From NCBI RefSeq assembly GCF_007994135.1, contig NZ_VLKF01000001.1, forward strand, positions 1,426,001 through 1,490,000: a stretch of 64,000 nucleotides of DNA, in the 5' to 3' direction. This document shows, in pieces, positions 39,844-48,178 of the stretch. Each line of letters starts with the position of its first letter. The first letter of the stretch is position 1. This DNA is from Modestobacter roseus (lineage in GTDB: Bacteria; Actinomycetota; Actinomycetes; Mycobacteriales; Geodermatophilaceae). The notes below the pieces were generated by a model. That model searched no databases and was not told the origin of the DNA. It was given only the letters and a program-made list of their open reading frames with translations. The position numbers and the translations under genes are program-made.

Positions 39844-40319
39844 ATGACCACGCTCGACGACCTGGTCGCCGCCGCCGAGGCGGGCCGCTCCGCCTGGATA
39901 GACGGCGGCCGGCACGTCGTCGACGTCATCCACGTCGACGACCTGGCCGATGCGATCGCGCTGACGCTCACCCGCGGCGAGCCGGGCGGCACCTACTACG
40001 TGACCGACGGCGCCCCCTGCCGATCCGCGTGTTCTTCACGCCGCTGCTGGCCAACCGCGGAGTCGATCTGAGCGGCAGCCCCAGCTTCCCGCGGGCGGTC
40101 GCCGCACCGCTCGCCGCCGTCATGGACCGCAGCGCGCGCATCCTCCGCCGCCGGACCGCTCCCCCACTGACCAACTGGCTGGTCAGCTTCACCGGACGTG
40201 ACCGCTCGTACGACAACAGCGCTGCCCGCACCCAGCTCGGCTACCGGCCCCGGGTCGCCCTCGCCGAGGGGCTGGCCGAGCTGCGCGCGCTCCAGGCACC
40301 CCGGCCCTCCCGCCGCTGA
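39844..40319 (+). pseudogene. C-terminal remnant of an extended SDR / NAD-dependent epimerase, frameshifted
   Basis: Only the C-terminal half of an extended SDR is present, and it is split between two frames. The first part reads AGRSAWIDGGRHVVDVIHVDD and GEPGGTYYVTDGAP. At about 40012-40025 the reading continues in another frame: PIRVFFTPLLANRG, PPLTNWLVSFTGRD, AARTQLGYRPRVALAEGLAEL. The N-terminal Rossmann motif and Y-x-x-x-K are missing altogether, so this is a double lesion (5' deletion plus frameshift). Confidence 0.75.
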
Positions 40320-40377
40320 CGTCCCGAGCCTGCCGGGGACGGGCTCGCGTCCCTCGTGCGCACGCTTCGGCCGGCGC

Positions 40378-40383
40378 TACCGT
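40378..40383 (+). promoter_or_regulatory. -10 element of a leaderless promoter (ABC1 kinase)
   Basis: TACCGT, seven bases, then the GTG at 40391. No Shine-Dalgarno is seen. Confidence 0.45.
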
Positions 40384-40390
40384 TCGGGTC

Positions 40391-41713
40391 GTGACGTCCG
40401 AGCCGAGCCCGCCCCGCGGGCGGCTGGCGCGCGGCGCCCGGCTCGCCGCCCTGCCCGCAGCGCTCGCGGGACGCACGGCCGTCGGCCTCGGCAAGCGCGT
40501 GGCCGGCCACTCCGCCGAGGCGGTCGCCGCCCAGGTCCAGCAGCGCACCGCCGAGCAGCTGTTCGCCACCCTCGGCCGGCTCAAGGGCGGCGCGATGAAG
40601 GTCGGCCAGGCGATGTCGGCCATGGAGGCCGCCCTGCCCGAGCAGCTGGCCGGACCCTACCGGGAGTCGCTGGCACGGCTGCAGGAGTCCGCACCGCCCA
40701 TGCCCGCGACGCTGGTGCACCAGCGGCTCGACCGCGCCTTCCCCGGCGGCTGGCGGGACGTGCTCCGAGACCTCGACGACCGGCCGGTCGCCGCGGCCAG
40801 CGTCGGCCAGGTGCACCGCGCCACCTGGACCGACGGCACCGCGGTGGCGGTCAAGGTCCAGTACCCCGGCGCGGCCGAGGCGCTGCTCACCGACGTCGGC
40901 ACCCTGTCCGCCCTGGTGCCGGTCATGCGGGCCGCCGCGCCGGGTCTCGACGCCCGGCAACTGGTCACCGAGCTCCGCGACCGGCTGGTCGCCGAGGTCG
41001 ACTACGAACAGGAGGCCCGGGCGCAGAGCGCCTTCGCCGCGGCCTACCGGGACGACCCGGACATCGCCGTCCCCGACGTGCTCGCCGTCGCGCGGCCCGC
41101 GCTGGTCAGCCGGTGGGTCGACGGGACACCGCTGTCGCAGGTCATCGCCGCCGGTCGCGCGGACGAGCGGGACCGCGCCGGCCTGCTGCTGGTCCGCCTG
41201 CTCGCCTCCGCCCCGGAGCGCGCTCGCCTCCTGCACGGTGACCCACACCCGGGCAACTTCCGGCTGCTGCCCGACGGCCGGCTCGCCGTCCTCGACTTCG
41301 GCGCCACCGAGGCCCTGCCGGGCGGCTGGCCGGCGGGCCTGGGGCCGCTGCTCGCCGCCGGACGGGACGGCGATGCCGCCCGCCTGCACCGGACCGCCGC
41401 CGCAGCCGGGCTCCTGCAGGACGGCGTGACGCCGGCCGCCCTCCTCGACCTGCTGGACGACTACTTCGCGCCGCTGCGCAGCCCGGTGTACACCTTCGAC
41501 CGGGCCTGGTTGCGCGCGCAGACCCAGCGGGTGTCCGACCCGCTGGGCGCCCCCGCGCGCACCCAGCGCCGTCTCTCGGTGCCACCGCGCCACCTGATGC
41601 TGCAGCGGGTCGTCGCCGGACTGGTCGGCGTGCTGTGCTCGCTCGGCGCGAGCGTCGCCGTCGACGCAGAGGTCCGGCGCTGGGTCCCGGGGTACCGGCC
41701 ACTCCCGTCCTAG
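40391..41713 (+). CDS. ABC1/UbiB-family atypical kinase
   Basis: A 440-residue ADCK/UbiB-like protein. The family N-terminal signature is LKGGAMKVGQAMSAME (K-x-G-Q), followed by LPEQLAGPYRESLARLQ, the Ala-rich loop PVAAASVGQVHRATW, the lysine VAVKVQYPG, the catalytic HGDPHPGNF and metal-binding LDFGA. A C-terminal hydrophobic segment (VVAGLVGVLCSLGASVAV) may be membrane-embedded. Family members support isoprenoid lipid or quinone synthesis through ATPase activity. The actinobacterial role is unproven. Confidence 0.92.
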   Translation: MTSEPSPPRGRLARGARLAALPAALAGRTAVGLGKRVAGHSAEAVAAQVQQRTAEQLFATLGRLKGGAMKVGQAMSAMEAALPEQLAGPYRESLARLQESAPPMPATLVHQRLDRAFPGGWRDVLRDLDDRPVAAASVGQVHRATWTDGTAVAVKVQYPGAAEALLTDVGTLSALVPVMRAAAPGLDARQLVTELRDRLVAEVDYEQEARAQSAFAAAYRDDPDIAVPDVLAVARPALVSRWVDGTPLSQVIAAGRADERDRAGLLLVRLLASAPERARLLHGDPHPGNFRLLPDGRLAVLDFGATEALPGGWPAGLGPLLAAGRDGDAARLHRTAAAAGLLQDGVTPAALLDLLDDYFAPLRSPVYTFDRAWLRAQTQRVSDPLGAPARTQRRLSVPPRHLMLQRVVAGLVGVLCSLGASVAVDAEVRRWVPGYRPLPS

Positions 41714-41836
41714 CCAGCGGTCACCCGACCACGCCGCACCGGCCCGCCGCATCGACGGTCGGCGCCGTGGTGTGAAGCCCGAACTGGTGCGGTGCCTCCC
41801 CGGAGATCTCGAACCTGGTCACCGACACCGGTCACC

Positions 41837-41875
41837 GTCGTGTCCGCGGCGGCCGAGCGCAGCGTCGGACACGAC
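41837..41875. terminator. Inverted repeat between ABC1 kinase and vapC
   Basis: GTCGTGTCCG (41837-41846) is perfectly complementary to CGGACACGAC (41866-41875), with a 19-base spacer. It lies between convergent genes and may terminate both. The rest of 41714-41984 holds no gene I can support. Confidence 0.45.
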
Positions 41876-41984
41876 CTCCGGTCCTCGCCACGGCGGTGGA
41901 ACGGATCGACCACGAGGGTCGACGTGCACCCGGTCGTCCCGACCAGCGCCTCGCAGGCGGCGATCGCACTCGGTGCCGGCCGCG

Positions 41985-42401
41985 CTACACGGTCCCTCGG
42001 GGCAGGACCCACCGGTGCTCGAAGTCGAGCACCTCCGCAGCGGTCTCGAAATCGGTGTCGTAGTGCAGGACCGTCAACCCGTGCTCGGCCGCGAGCACGG
42101 CGGTCAGCAGATCCGCGATCCCCACCGATCGGTGCCGCCCGCTGCGAGACAGGACGCGCTGGGCGTCGAACGCACCCGCCCAGTGGATGTCGTCCGTCGG
42201 CAGGTACTCGTAGGCAGCGCGCCGATCGGCCCGGACCTGCTCGTACTCAGCGGGGCTCCGAGCGCTGTACAGGGCCTCGGCGTCCAGCGGGGCGCAGGTC
42301 GCCACGAGCCCACCCGTGATGAGTGGCTCCAGCCGGTCGGCGACTGCGTCCAGTCCCATCCGGGCGGCCGCGCTGGTGTCGACCAGGTACCGGGCGATCA
42401 C
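41985..42401 (-). CDS. vapC: PIN-domain toxin VapC
   Basis: A 138-residue PIN-domain RNase. Acidic metal-site residues are visible: YLVDTSAAARM near the N-terminus, APLDAEALYS (Asp/Glu), GIADLLTAVLAAEHG (Asp) and VLHYDTDFE (Asp pair). VapC toxins cleave tRNA or rRNA. The GTG at 42401 overlaps the vapB stop by four bases (GTGA); an in-frame GTG six bases upstream is also possible. The order antitoxin-toxin is standard. Confidence 0.9.
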   Translation of the reverse strand: MIARYLVDTSAAARMGLDAVADRLEPLITGGLVATCAPLDAEALYSARSPAEYEQVRADRRAAYEYLPTDDIHWAGAFDAQRVLSRSGRHRSVGIADLLTAVLAAEHGLTVLHYDTDFETAAEVLDFEHRWVLPRGTV

Positions 42402-42604
42402 CGCCACACGTCAGCTCGCTGATCAGGATCCGTCATCGTCTCGAGCCCGCCGTCGCGGAGCCAGGCCACCTGCCGTGCGCGTGCGGCAGCGTTCGCGGCC
42501 TGCCGCAAGGCGGCGCGCACCGTGTCCGACACCCCAGTGGTGTTCAGCTCGCGTTGGGCGAGCGCCAACAACTCGTCGTCGAGGTCGATCAAACGCTTCG
42601 TCAT
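42398..42604 (-). CDS. vapB: VapB-type antitoxin
   Basis: A 68-residue antitoxin with an N-terminal ribbon-helix-helix (KRLIDLDDELLALAQREL, then GVSDTVRAALRQA) and a C-terminal tail (WLRDGGLETMTDPDQRADVW) that would wrap VapC. The ATG at 42604 is preferred because AGGGG is seven bases upstream; the ATG at 42610 has no room for a ribosome-binding site. It is translationally coupled to vapC, and autorepression is expected. The AT-rich stretch just upstream (ATATATGC...AGTATATACC, about 42627-42654) contrasts with the GC-rich surroundings and probably contains the promoter. Confidence 0.88.
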   Translation of the reverse strand: MTKRLIDLDDELLALAQRELNTTGVSDTVRAALRQAANAAARARQVAWLRDGGLETMTDPDQRADVWR

Positions 42605-42829
42605 CAGCATGCCCCTGTCGGCAGATATATGCACTGGACGGCCGGAGTATATACCGCGTGGCCGGCCGGGGCCTTCGTCGTCTCTCTTCCCCCGCCGAGG
42701 GGCTGGCCGAGATGTGCGACGTCGGACCACGCCGCTGACGCCCCGCCCCCGTCGGCACGTCTCATCCACCGTCGGAGGCGGCCGGCGTGTCGGGCGGGTC
42801 GGCACGTGCGCGGTGCGGGTCGCGCCGCC

Positions 42830-42867
42830 CGCACCGCCGTCCCGGTCGATGCCGGGGCGGCGGTGCG
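42830..42867 (-). terminator. Strong terminator hairpin downstream of mmpL
   Basis: A 16-bp stem (42830-42845 with 42852-42867; CGCACCGCCGTCCCGG against CCGGGGCGGCGGTGCG, one T-G wobble) with a 6-base loop, nine bases beyond the mmpL stop. Confidence 0.7.
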
Positions 42868-42875
42868 GCGCGGGC

Positions 42876-45047
42876 TCAGGGGGCGCCGGCCACCGCAGGC
42901 AGCACCACGGGCGGCTCGTGCTCGACGATGCCCGCGTCGTCCGCTGGTTCGAGGTCCTCCCCGTCCAGGTCGAGGTGCGGCAGGACCCGGTCCAGCCAGG
43001 CCGGCAGCCACCAGTTCCAGTGGCCCAGCAGCGCCATCGTCGCCGGCACCAGCACCATCCGGACGACGGTGGCGTCGACCAGGATCGCCACCGCCAGGCC
43101 GGCGCCGATCTGCGTGAGCACCAGCTCGCCCTCGGTCGCGAAACCGAGGAAGACCGCGACCATGATCGCCGCGGCCGCGGTGATCAGCCGCCCGGTCGTC
43201 GCCAGCCCGGAGACGACGCTCGTGCGGGCGTCGCCGGTGCGTCGCCACTCCTCGCGGACCCGGCCCAGCAGGAACACCTCGTAGTCCATCGACAACCCGA
43301 ACGCGACCGCGAACATCAGGATCGGCAGCCAGCTGGAAACGGGCACGTCCTGGTCCAGGCCGAACAGCTGCCGGCCCCACCCCCAGGAGAAGACTGCCAC
43401 GACGACGCCGTACGCGGCGCCGATGCTCAGCAGGTTCATCGCGGCCGCCTTGAGCGCCACGATCGGCGCGCGGAACGCCACGGTCAGCACCAGCACCGAC
43501 ACCCCGACGACGAAGCCGATGACCAGCCACAGTCGCCCGGTGAGCAGTGCGTTGATGTCGGCGAACACCGCGGTCTGGCCGGTCACCGACGCCCCGGCCG
43601 GGAGCACGTCGGCCCGCAGCCGCTCGAGCAGCTCGGTGGTGCGCGCGTCGGCCGGCGCCGTGGTCGGCTCGACCACCACCAGCGCGGCTCCGCCACCCGG
43701 GGCGAGCACCGGGTCGGCGACGGTGGCCACACCGGGCTGCCCGGCCAACCGGTCCCGCAGCGCACCGAGGTCCGCGGCCGGGACCTGGTCGAGGTCCACG
43801 GCGACCAGGAACGGCCCGTTGGCCCCCGGCCCGAAGGCGTCGCCGATGAGGTCGTAGGCCTGCCGGGTGGTGCTGTCCTCCGGCTGCGCGCCCACGTCCG
43901 CAGGCCAGATCCGCATGTCGAACGCGGGCAGGGCGAGCGCCACCAGCACCAGCAGGGCGCCCAGTGCCCAGGGCAGCGCCCGGGCGCCGATCCGGCCGGC
44001 CCACCGCGCCGCCAGCGGCGCGCGGCGTCGGTGCGACCCGCCGGCCCCGGTACGGACCCGACGTGGCAGCACGCGGGTGCCGGCCAGGCCGAGCCCGGCC
44101 GGGACGAGCGTGAGCGCGGCGGCCATCACGCTGACCACCGCGATCGCCGTCGCCGTCCCGAAGCTGGCGTAGGTCTGCAGGCCGGCCAGGCCCAGCCCGA
44201 GGAGCGAGACGAGCACGGTGGCGCCGGCGAACACGACGGACCGGCCGGCGGTGGTCGTTGCGGTGGCCGCCGCCGCGCGGACGTCGAGACCGGCGCGCAG
44301 CCCCTCCACGTGCCGGGTCACCAGCAGCAGCGCGTAGTCGATGCCGACGCCGAGCCCGACCATCGTCGCCACCGTCGGCGCCGACGTGCTCACGCTGCTG
44401 ACCGCGGCGAGGAGCAGCACCCCCGACGAGCCGACCCCCAACCCGAGCAGCGCGACGAGGATGGGCAGTCCGGCGGCGACGACGGAGCCGAAGGTGAGCA
44501 CCAGCAGCGCGAGCGCCACGAGCACGCCGACCGCTTCCCCGGTGCCCCCGGCGCTCAACCCGGCGCTGTCGGGCACCTCGCCGCCGAAGGCCACCTGGAG
44601 ACCGGCGTCGACGGCCGGGCCGGCGGCCTCCTCCAGCGCGGTGGTGTCGCCGAAGAGGTCGGGGTCGGTGACCGGGACGTCGTACCGGACGTCGAGCAGC
44701 ACCGTCGCGCCGTCCTCGGAGACGCGCGGTCCGAGCACCGAGACGACGTGCGGCAGCCCGGCCAGCCGCGCGGACAGCTCGGTGATCTCGGCGGCGGGCA
44801 CGGAGTCGCCACCCGGGTCGTGCACGACGACGCGGTCCTGGGCACCGGCGGCGGCGGGGAACTCCGCACGCAGCAGCTCGGTGCCCTCCTGCGCGGGCGT
44901 GCCCGGCACGTTCCAGTCGTCCTGCGGGGTGCCGCCCACCGTCGCGGCCAGGCCGAACGCAGCCACCACCACGACCAGCCAGCCGGTCAGCACGCGCCAG
45001 GGGTGGGTGGCTGCGCCTGCTCCGAGGCGGTGCAGCAAACGGGTCAT
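42876..45047 (-). CDS. MMPL-family RND transporter
   Basis: A 723-residue inner-membrane transporter with two RND halves. Each half has one N-terminal helix, an extracytoplasmic loop of about 150-180 residues and a cluster of five or six helices. Family motifs are GLGVGIDYALLLVTRHVEGL in the first half and VAFGLSMDYEVFLLGRVREEW in the second, with the conserved Asp-Tyr pair. MMPL proteins export lipids or hydrophobic compounds using the proton gradient. The ATG is preceded by GAGGAG. The acidic tail (DLDGEDLEPADDAG) is cytoplasmic. No regulator is adjacent. Confidence 0.93.
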   Translation of the reverse strand: MTRLLHRLGAGAATHPWRVLTGWLVVVVAAFGLAATVGGTPQDDWNVPGTPAQEGTELLRAEFPAAAGAQDRVVVHDPGGDSVPAAEITELSARLAGLPHVVSVLGPRVSEDGATVLLDVRYDVPVTDPDLFGDTTALEEAAGPAVDAGLQVAFGGEVPDSAGLSAGGTGEAVGVLVALALLVLTFGSVVAAGLPILVALLGLGVGSSGVLLLAAVSSVSTSAPTVATMVGLGVGIDYALLLVTRHVEGLRAGLDVRAAAATATTTAGRSVVFAGATVLVSLLGLGLAGLQTYASFGTATAIAVVSVMAAALTLVPAGLGLAGTRVLPRRVRTGAGGSHRRRAPLAARWAGRIGARALPWALGALLVLVALALPAFDMRIWPADVGAQPEDSTTRQAYDLIGDAFGPGANGPFLVAVDLDQVPAADLGALRDRLAGQPGVATVADPVLAPGGGAALVVVEPTTAPADARTTELLERLRADVLPAGASVTGQTAVFADINALLTGRLWLVIGFVVGVSVLVLTVAFRAPIVALKAAAMNLLSIGAAYGVVVAVFSWGWGRQLFGLDQDVPVSSWLPILMFAVAFGLSMDYEVFLLGRVREEWRRTGDARTSVVSGLATTGRLITAAAAIMVAVFLGFATEGELVLTQIGAGLAVAILVDATVVRMVLVPATMALLGHWNWWLPAWLDRVLPHLDLDGEDLEPADDAGIVEHEPPVVLPAVAGAP

Positions 45048-45356
45048 CACGGATCTCCTCGTACGGCGGGGGCAGCGGACCTGCCCCCGGTCGCGAGGAG
45101 GGTGCCGGGGAGCACTTGTGCACGACTGGAGCCGACTTGCGGGTGACTTGACTCCTGCTCGCTCGGCCCGTGTCCACGACTGCGGTGACGCGCTCCGCGA
45201 GCCGGCGGACTGCTGGACGCGCCGCACGGTGCCCCCGGTCTCAGCCCGCAGCGGTGCCCGAGGTGGGGACGTCGTCGGCCTCCCCCGACCTCGCCGCCTC
45301 GAGGTCGCCGACGCGGGCGCGGACCGATCGTCCGCGGCGCGGTCTCGAACGCCCGC
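45048..45356. other. Gene-free stretch upstream of mmpL
   Basis: These 309 bases hold the mmpL promoter on the minus strand and nothing I can assign. GCCCGC-TCA-GGCGGGC at 45351-45366 spans the stop codon of the neighbouring oxidoreductase and may be its terminator. Open frames here have shadow-like composition. Confidence 0.4.
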
Positions 45357-46289
45357 TCAGGCGGGCTGGACGACGACCTTGCCCTCGATGCGTCCGGCGG
45401 CGGCCTCGGCGTGCAGGGCGGGGAGCTCGGTGAGCGGGATGCGGCGGGTGACCTCGACGTGCAGGTCGCCGCTGTCGACCAGGGACACCAGCTCGGTGAG
45501 CCGGTCCCGGTTGGGGAGCACGAACACCGTGGCCGCGGTGACGCCGCGGGCCTCGTCACCGGGGGTGGCCATGAACGCGGTGGTGCTGACCACCTTGCCC
45601 CCGTCGCGGACCACGGCCACCAGCGCGGCGAACTGCTCGGGGTCGATGGGCGCCAGGTTGACCAGCACGTCCACCGGCTCCTCGACCGCGCCCAGCACGT
45701 CGGTGGTCGTGTGGTCGATGACCTCCTCGGCGCCGGCCGCCCGGACGGCGTCGCTGCTGCGCGGGCTCGCGGTCGCCACCACGTGCACCCCGGCCCGCGC
45801 GGCCAGCGCGACGGCGTACTTGCCGACCACACCCCCCGCACCGTTGATCAGCACCCGCTGCCCGGCGGCCAGCTCGCCGTCGTCGAACAGCGCCTGCCAG
45901 GCCGTCAACGCCACCGACGGCAGCCCCGCCGCATCCGGCAGCGGGATGGTCGTGGGCGCCGGGACCAGCGCCTCGGCCGGGGCGATGACGTACTCCGCCG
46001 CTCCCCCGTCGCGCTCCATCGGCAGGAACCCGATCACCGCATCCCCCACCCGCGGACCGCCCACCCCGTCCCCGAGCGCATCCACCGTGCCCGAGACGTC
46101 GTAGCCGGGCACGTGCGGCAGCACGACCGGGATCGGCAGGAAACCGGCGCGCATGCCCGCGTCGGCGGCGTTGAACGCCGAGCCCGCCACCCGCACCCGC
46201 ACCTCACCGGCACCGGGGACGGGCTGGTCGACGTCCTCGTACCGCAGCACCTCGGGACCGCCGACCTCGTGGAAACGCACTGCCTTCAT
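45357..46289 (-). CDS. NADP-dependent MDR oxidoreductase (quinone reductase-like)
   Basis: A 310-residue zinc-free medium-chain reductase. The GroES-like half has PHVPGYDVSGTVDALG; the Rossmann half has VLINGAGGVVGKYAVALAARAG. The end EGKVVVQPA is typical of the QOR subgroup. The hydrophobic cofactor site resembles the bacterial alkenal/quinone reductases often under HTH control. The ATG has AGAGAG-type purines about 11 bases upstream. It is 67 bases downstream of an HTH/MmyB-type regulator on the same strand, which probably controls it. Confidence 0.9.
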   Translation of the reverse strand: MKAVRFHEVGGPEVLRYEDVDQPVPGAGEVRVRVAGSAFNAADAGMRAGFLPIPVVLPHVPGYDVSGTVDALGDGVGGPRVGDAVIGFLPMERDGGAAEYVIAPAEALVPAPTTIPLPDAAGLPSVALTAWQALFDDGELAAGQRVLINGAGGVVGKYAVALAARAGVHVVATASPRSSDAVRAAGAEEVIDHTTTDVLGAVEEPVDVLVNLAPIDPEQFAALVAVVRDGGKVVSTTAFMATPGDEARGVTAATVFVLPNRDRLTELVSLVDSGDLHVEVTRRIPLTELPALHAEAAAGRIEGKVVVQPA

Positions 46290-46356
46290 CGCTGGACCTG
46301 CTCTCTGTGGGGTGTGCCGTTGCGGACAACACCCAACGTGGCAGGTCCCGGCGCGA

Positions 46357-47211
46357 TCAGCCTGGGCCGGACTGGCCCACCCTGATCACCGCCGGCCCCT
46401 CCACCGCGCCGAGGACCTCCCCCAGCCGGGCCGCATCCCGCGACCCCGGCGCCGCGGTCAGCATCACCGCCGCCAGGTCATCACCGGGGATCGCGATCAG
46501 GTTCCCGGCCAGCGTGAGGGAGTCCCCGTCGGACTGGACGAACCTCGCACTGCTCTCGTACGCCACCACCGGACGCGGCGCCCGCCACAGCGCGTCGAAC
46601 CGCCGGCTCCGGGCCCGCATCTCATCCACCATGCCCGCCAGCGCGGCATCACCGGGGTACCGCAGCAACGCGGCCCTCAACTGGGCCACCTGGATCACCT
46701 CGTGCGCGGTCGCGTCCGCGTCGGACTGCTGGAAGGCAGCGAACGGGTGGCAGAAGATCCGCCAGGCCACGTTCCAGTCCCACCGCTCCCCGGGCAGGTC
46801 CCAGTGCTCCAAGGCCAGGAACCCGCTGTTGACCGCGACCACGTTCATCGCCGCATCCGTGACGATCATCGGGGTGTCGGCGAACCGCTCCAGCAACCGC
46901 GTCGCCCCCGGCCCGAGGTCGGTCGGCACCGCCCCGTCCGCGGCCGCGTACCCCGCCAGCGCGCAGAGCCGCTCGTAGTCCGCCCGGCTCGCCCGCAGGG
47001 CCCGGGCGATCGCCCGCACCACACCCGCCGAAGGATGACTGCGCCCCTGCTCCAGCCGGCGCACGTAGTCCGCGGACATCCCCGCGAGCTCACCCAGCTC
47101 CTCCCGCCGCAACCCGGGCACCCGCCGCCCGCCCACCGGCAACCCGACCGCCCCCGGGTCCGTGCCCTCCCGCAGCTGGCGCACGGCCGCACCGAAGTCC
47201 TGACCTGCCAC
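46357..47211 (-). CDS. Helix-turn-helix regulator with MmyB-like ligand-binding domain
   Basis: A 284-residue transcription factor. The N-terminal HTH_31 domain shows VPGLRREELGELAGMSADYV and RRLEQGRSHPSAGVVRAIAR. The C-terminal PAS-like MmyB domain shows PMIVTDAAMNVVAVN, WDWNVAWRIFCHPFAAF and ARFVQSDGDSLTLAGN. Such proteins bind fatty-acid-like or small ligands and typically control an adjacent SDR/MDR reductase, which fits the oxidoreductase downstream. The GTG at 47211 precedes the conserved AAVRQLREG. Confidence 0.88.
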   Translation of the reverse strand: MAGQDFGAAVRQLREGTDPGAVGLPVGGRRVPGLRREELGELAGMSADYVRRLEQGRSHPSAGVVRAIARALRASRADYERLCALAGYAAADGAVPTDLGPGATRLLERFADTPMIVTDAAMNVVAVNSGFLALEHWDLPGERWDWNVAWRIFCHPFAAFQQSDADATAHEVIQVAQLRAALLRYPGDAALAGMVDEMRARSRRFDALWRAPRPVVAYESSARFVQSDGDSLTLAGNLIAIPGDDLAAVMLTAAPGSRDAARLGEVLGAVEGPAVIRVGQSGPG

Positions 47212-47258
47212 AGCGCCAGTCTGCCCGGGCAGGCGCTGTTCGTCGCCGTCGGACGACC

Positions 47259-48134
47259 TCACCTGGTCAGCAGGTCTCGGATCGTGCCGACGACGAGCGC
47301 GGGGTCCTGCTCGGCCATGAAGTGCCCGGCCGACGCGGTCCGGTGCACCAGGTCCGGCGCCCACGCACCCCACAGCGCCGCGGCATCGAAGCCGAGGGCG
47401 CTCCCCCAGTCCTGCTGGAGCACCGCCACCGGCATGGTGAGCCGCCGCCCGGCGTCCCGGTCGGCCCGGTCGTGGTCGACGTCGATGCCGGCGCTGGCCC
47501 GGTAGTCGGCCACGATCGAGGGCACCCGTTCGCGGCTGGCCCGCAGGTACTCGGCGCGGACGTCGTCGGGGAACAGACCGCCGGCGCCCCAGGCGTCCAG
47601 GAACGAGCCGAAGAACTGGTCGGCGGTGGCCGTGATCATCGCCTCGGGCAGGCCGGGCGGCTGCGCCATCAGGTACAGGTGCCAGGCGACCGCGGCCTGG
47701 AGGCCGTGCAGGATGTCCCACGAGTCCAGGGTGGGCAGCACGTCCAGCGAGCCGAGGTGGGTGACGACGTCGGGGTGGTCCAGACCCGCGCGGATCGCGA
47801 CCAGCGCCCCCCGGTCGTGGCCGACGAGCGCGAACCGCTCGTGGCCGAGCTCGCGGGCCAGGGCCACGACGTCGGCGGCCATCGTGCGGGCGCTGTAGGT
47901 GTCGGGGCCGTCCGCGGGCGGGGCGTCGCTGTCGCCGTAGCCGCGCAGGTCGGGGCAGATGACGGTGTGGTCGGTGGCGAGCGCAGGGGCGACGAGCCGC
48001 CACATCAGGTGGGTCTGCGGGAAGCCGTGCAGCAGGACGACGGCCGGTCCGCTGCCGAGCACCGCGGCGGAGAGGCGCACGCCGTCGGCGACGGGCACGC
48101 GCTGGGTCAGGGAACCGGGGATCTGCGGTGTCAT
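47259..48134 (-). CDS. Alpha/beta hydrolase, haloacetate dehalogenase/epoxide hydrolase-like
   Basis: A 291-residue alpha/beta hydrolase. The oxyanion motif is LLHGFPQTHLMWR, then CPDLRGYGDSD, the nucleophile elbow GHDRGALVA (Asp nucleophile, as in dehalogenases and epoxide hydrolases), and the catalytic His in ASAGHFMAEQDP. An Asp nucleophile with the D-R pair resembles fluoroacetate dehalogenases, but substrate assignment is uncertain. It is divergent from a SARP-type regulator with 44 bases between, an arrangement suggesting control by it. Confidence 0.88.
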   Translation of the reverse strand: MTPQIPGSLTQRVPVADGVRLSAAVLGSGPAVVLLHGFPQTHLMWRLVAPALATDHTVICPDLRGYGDSDAPPADGPDTYSARTMAADVVALARELGHERFALVGHDRGALVAIRAGLDHPDVVTHLGSLDVLPTLDSWDILHGLQAAVAWHLYLMAQPPGLPEAMITATADQFFGSFLDAWGAGGLFPDDVRAEYLRASRERVPSIVADYRASAGIDVDHDRADRDAGRRLTMPVAVLQQDWGSALGFDAAALWGAWAPDLVHRTASAGHFMAEQDPALVVGTIRDLLTR

Positions 48135-48178
48135 GCGGCCAGCGTCGGACGGCGCGATGAGCAACCGATGAGCGCGCC

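Noticed and set aside
42698-42716. CGCCGAGGGGCTGGCCGAG copy resembling the end of the epimerase remnant at 40.26 kb
   Set aside because: The match is about 18 bases in a GC-rich context and is not extended on either side; it could be coincidence.
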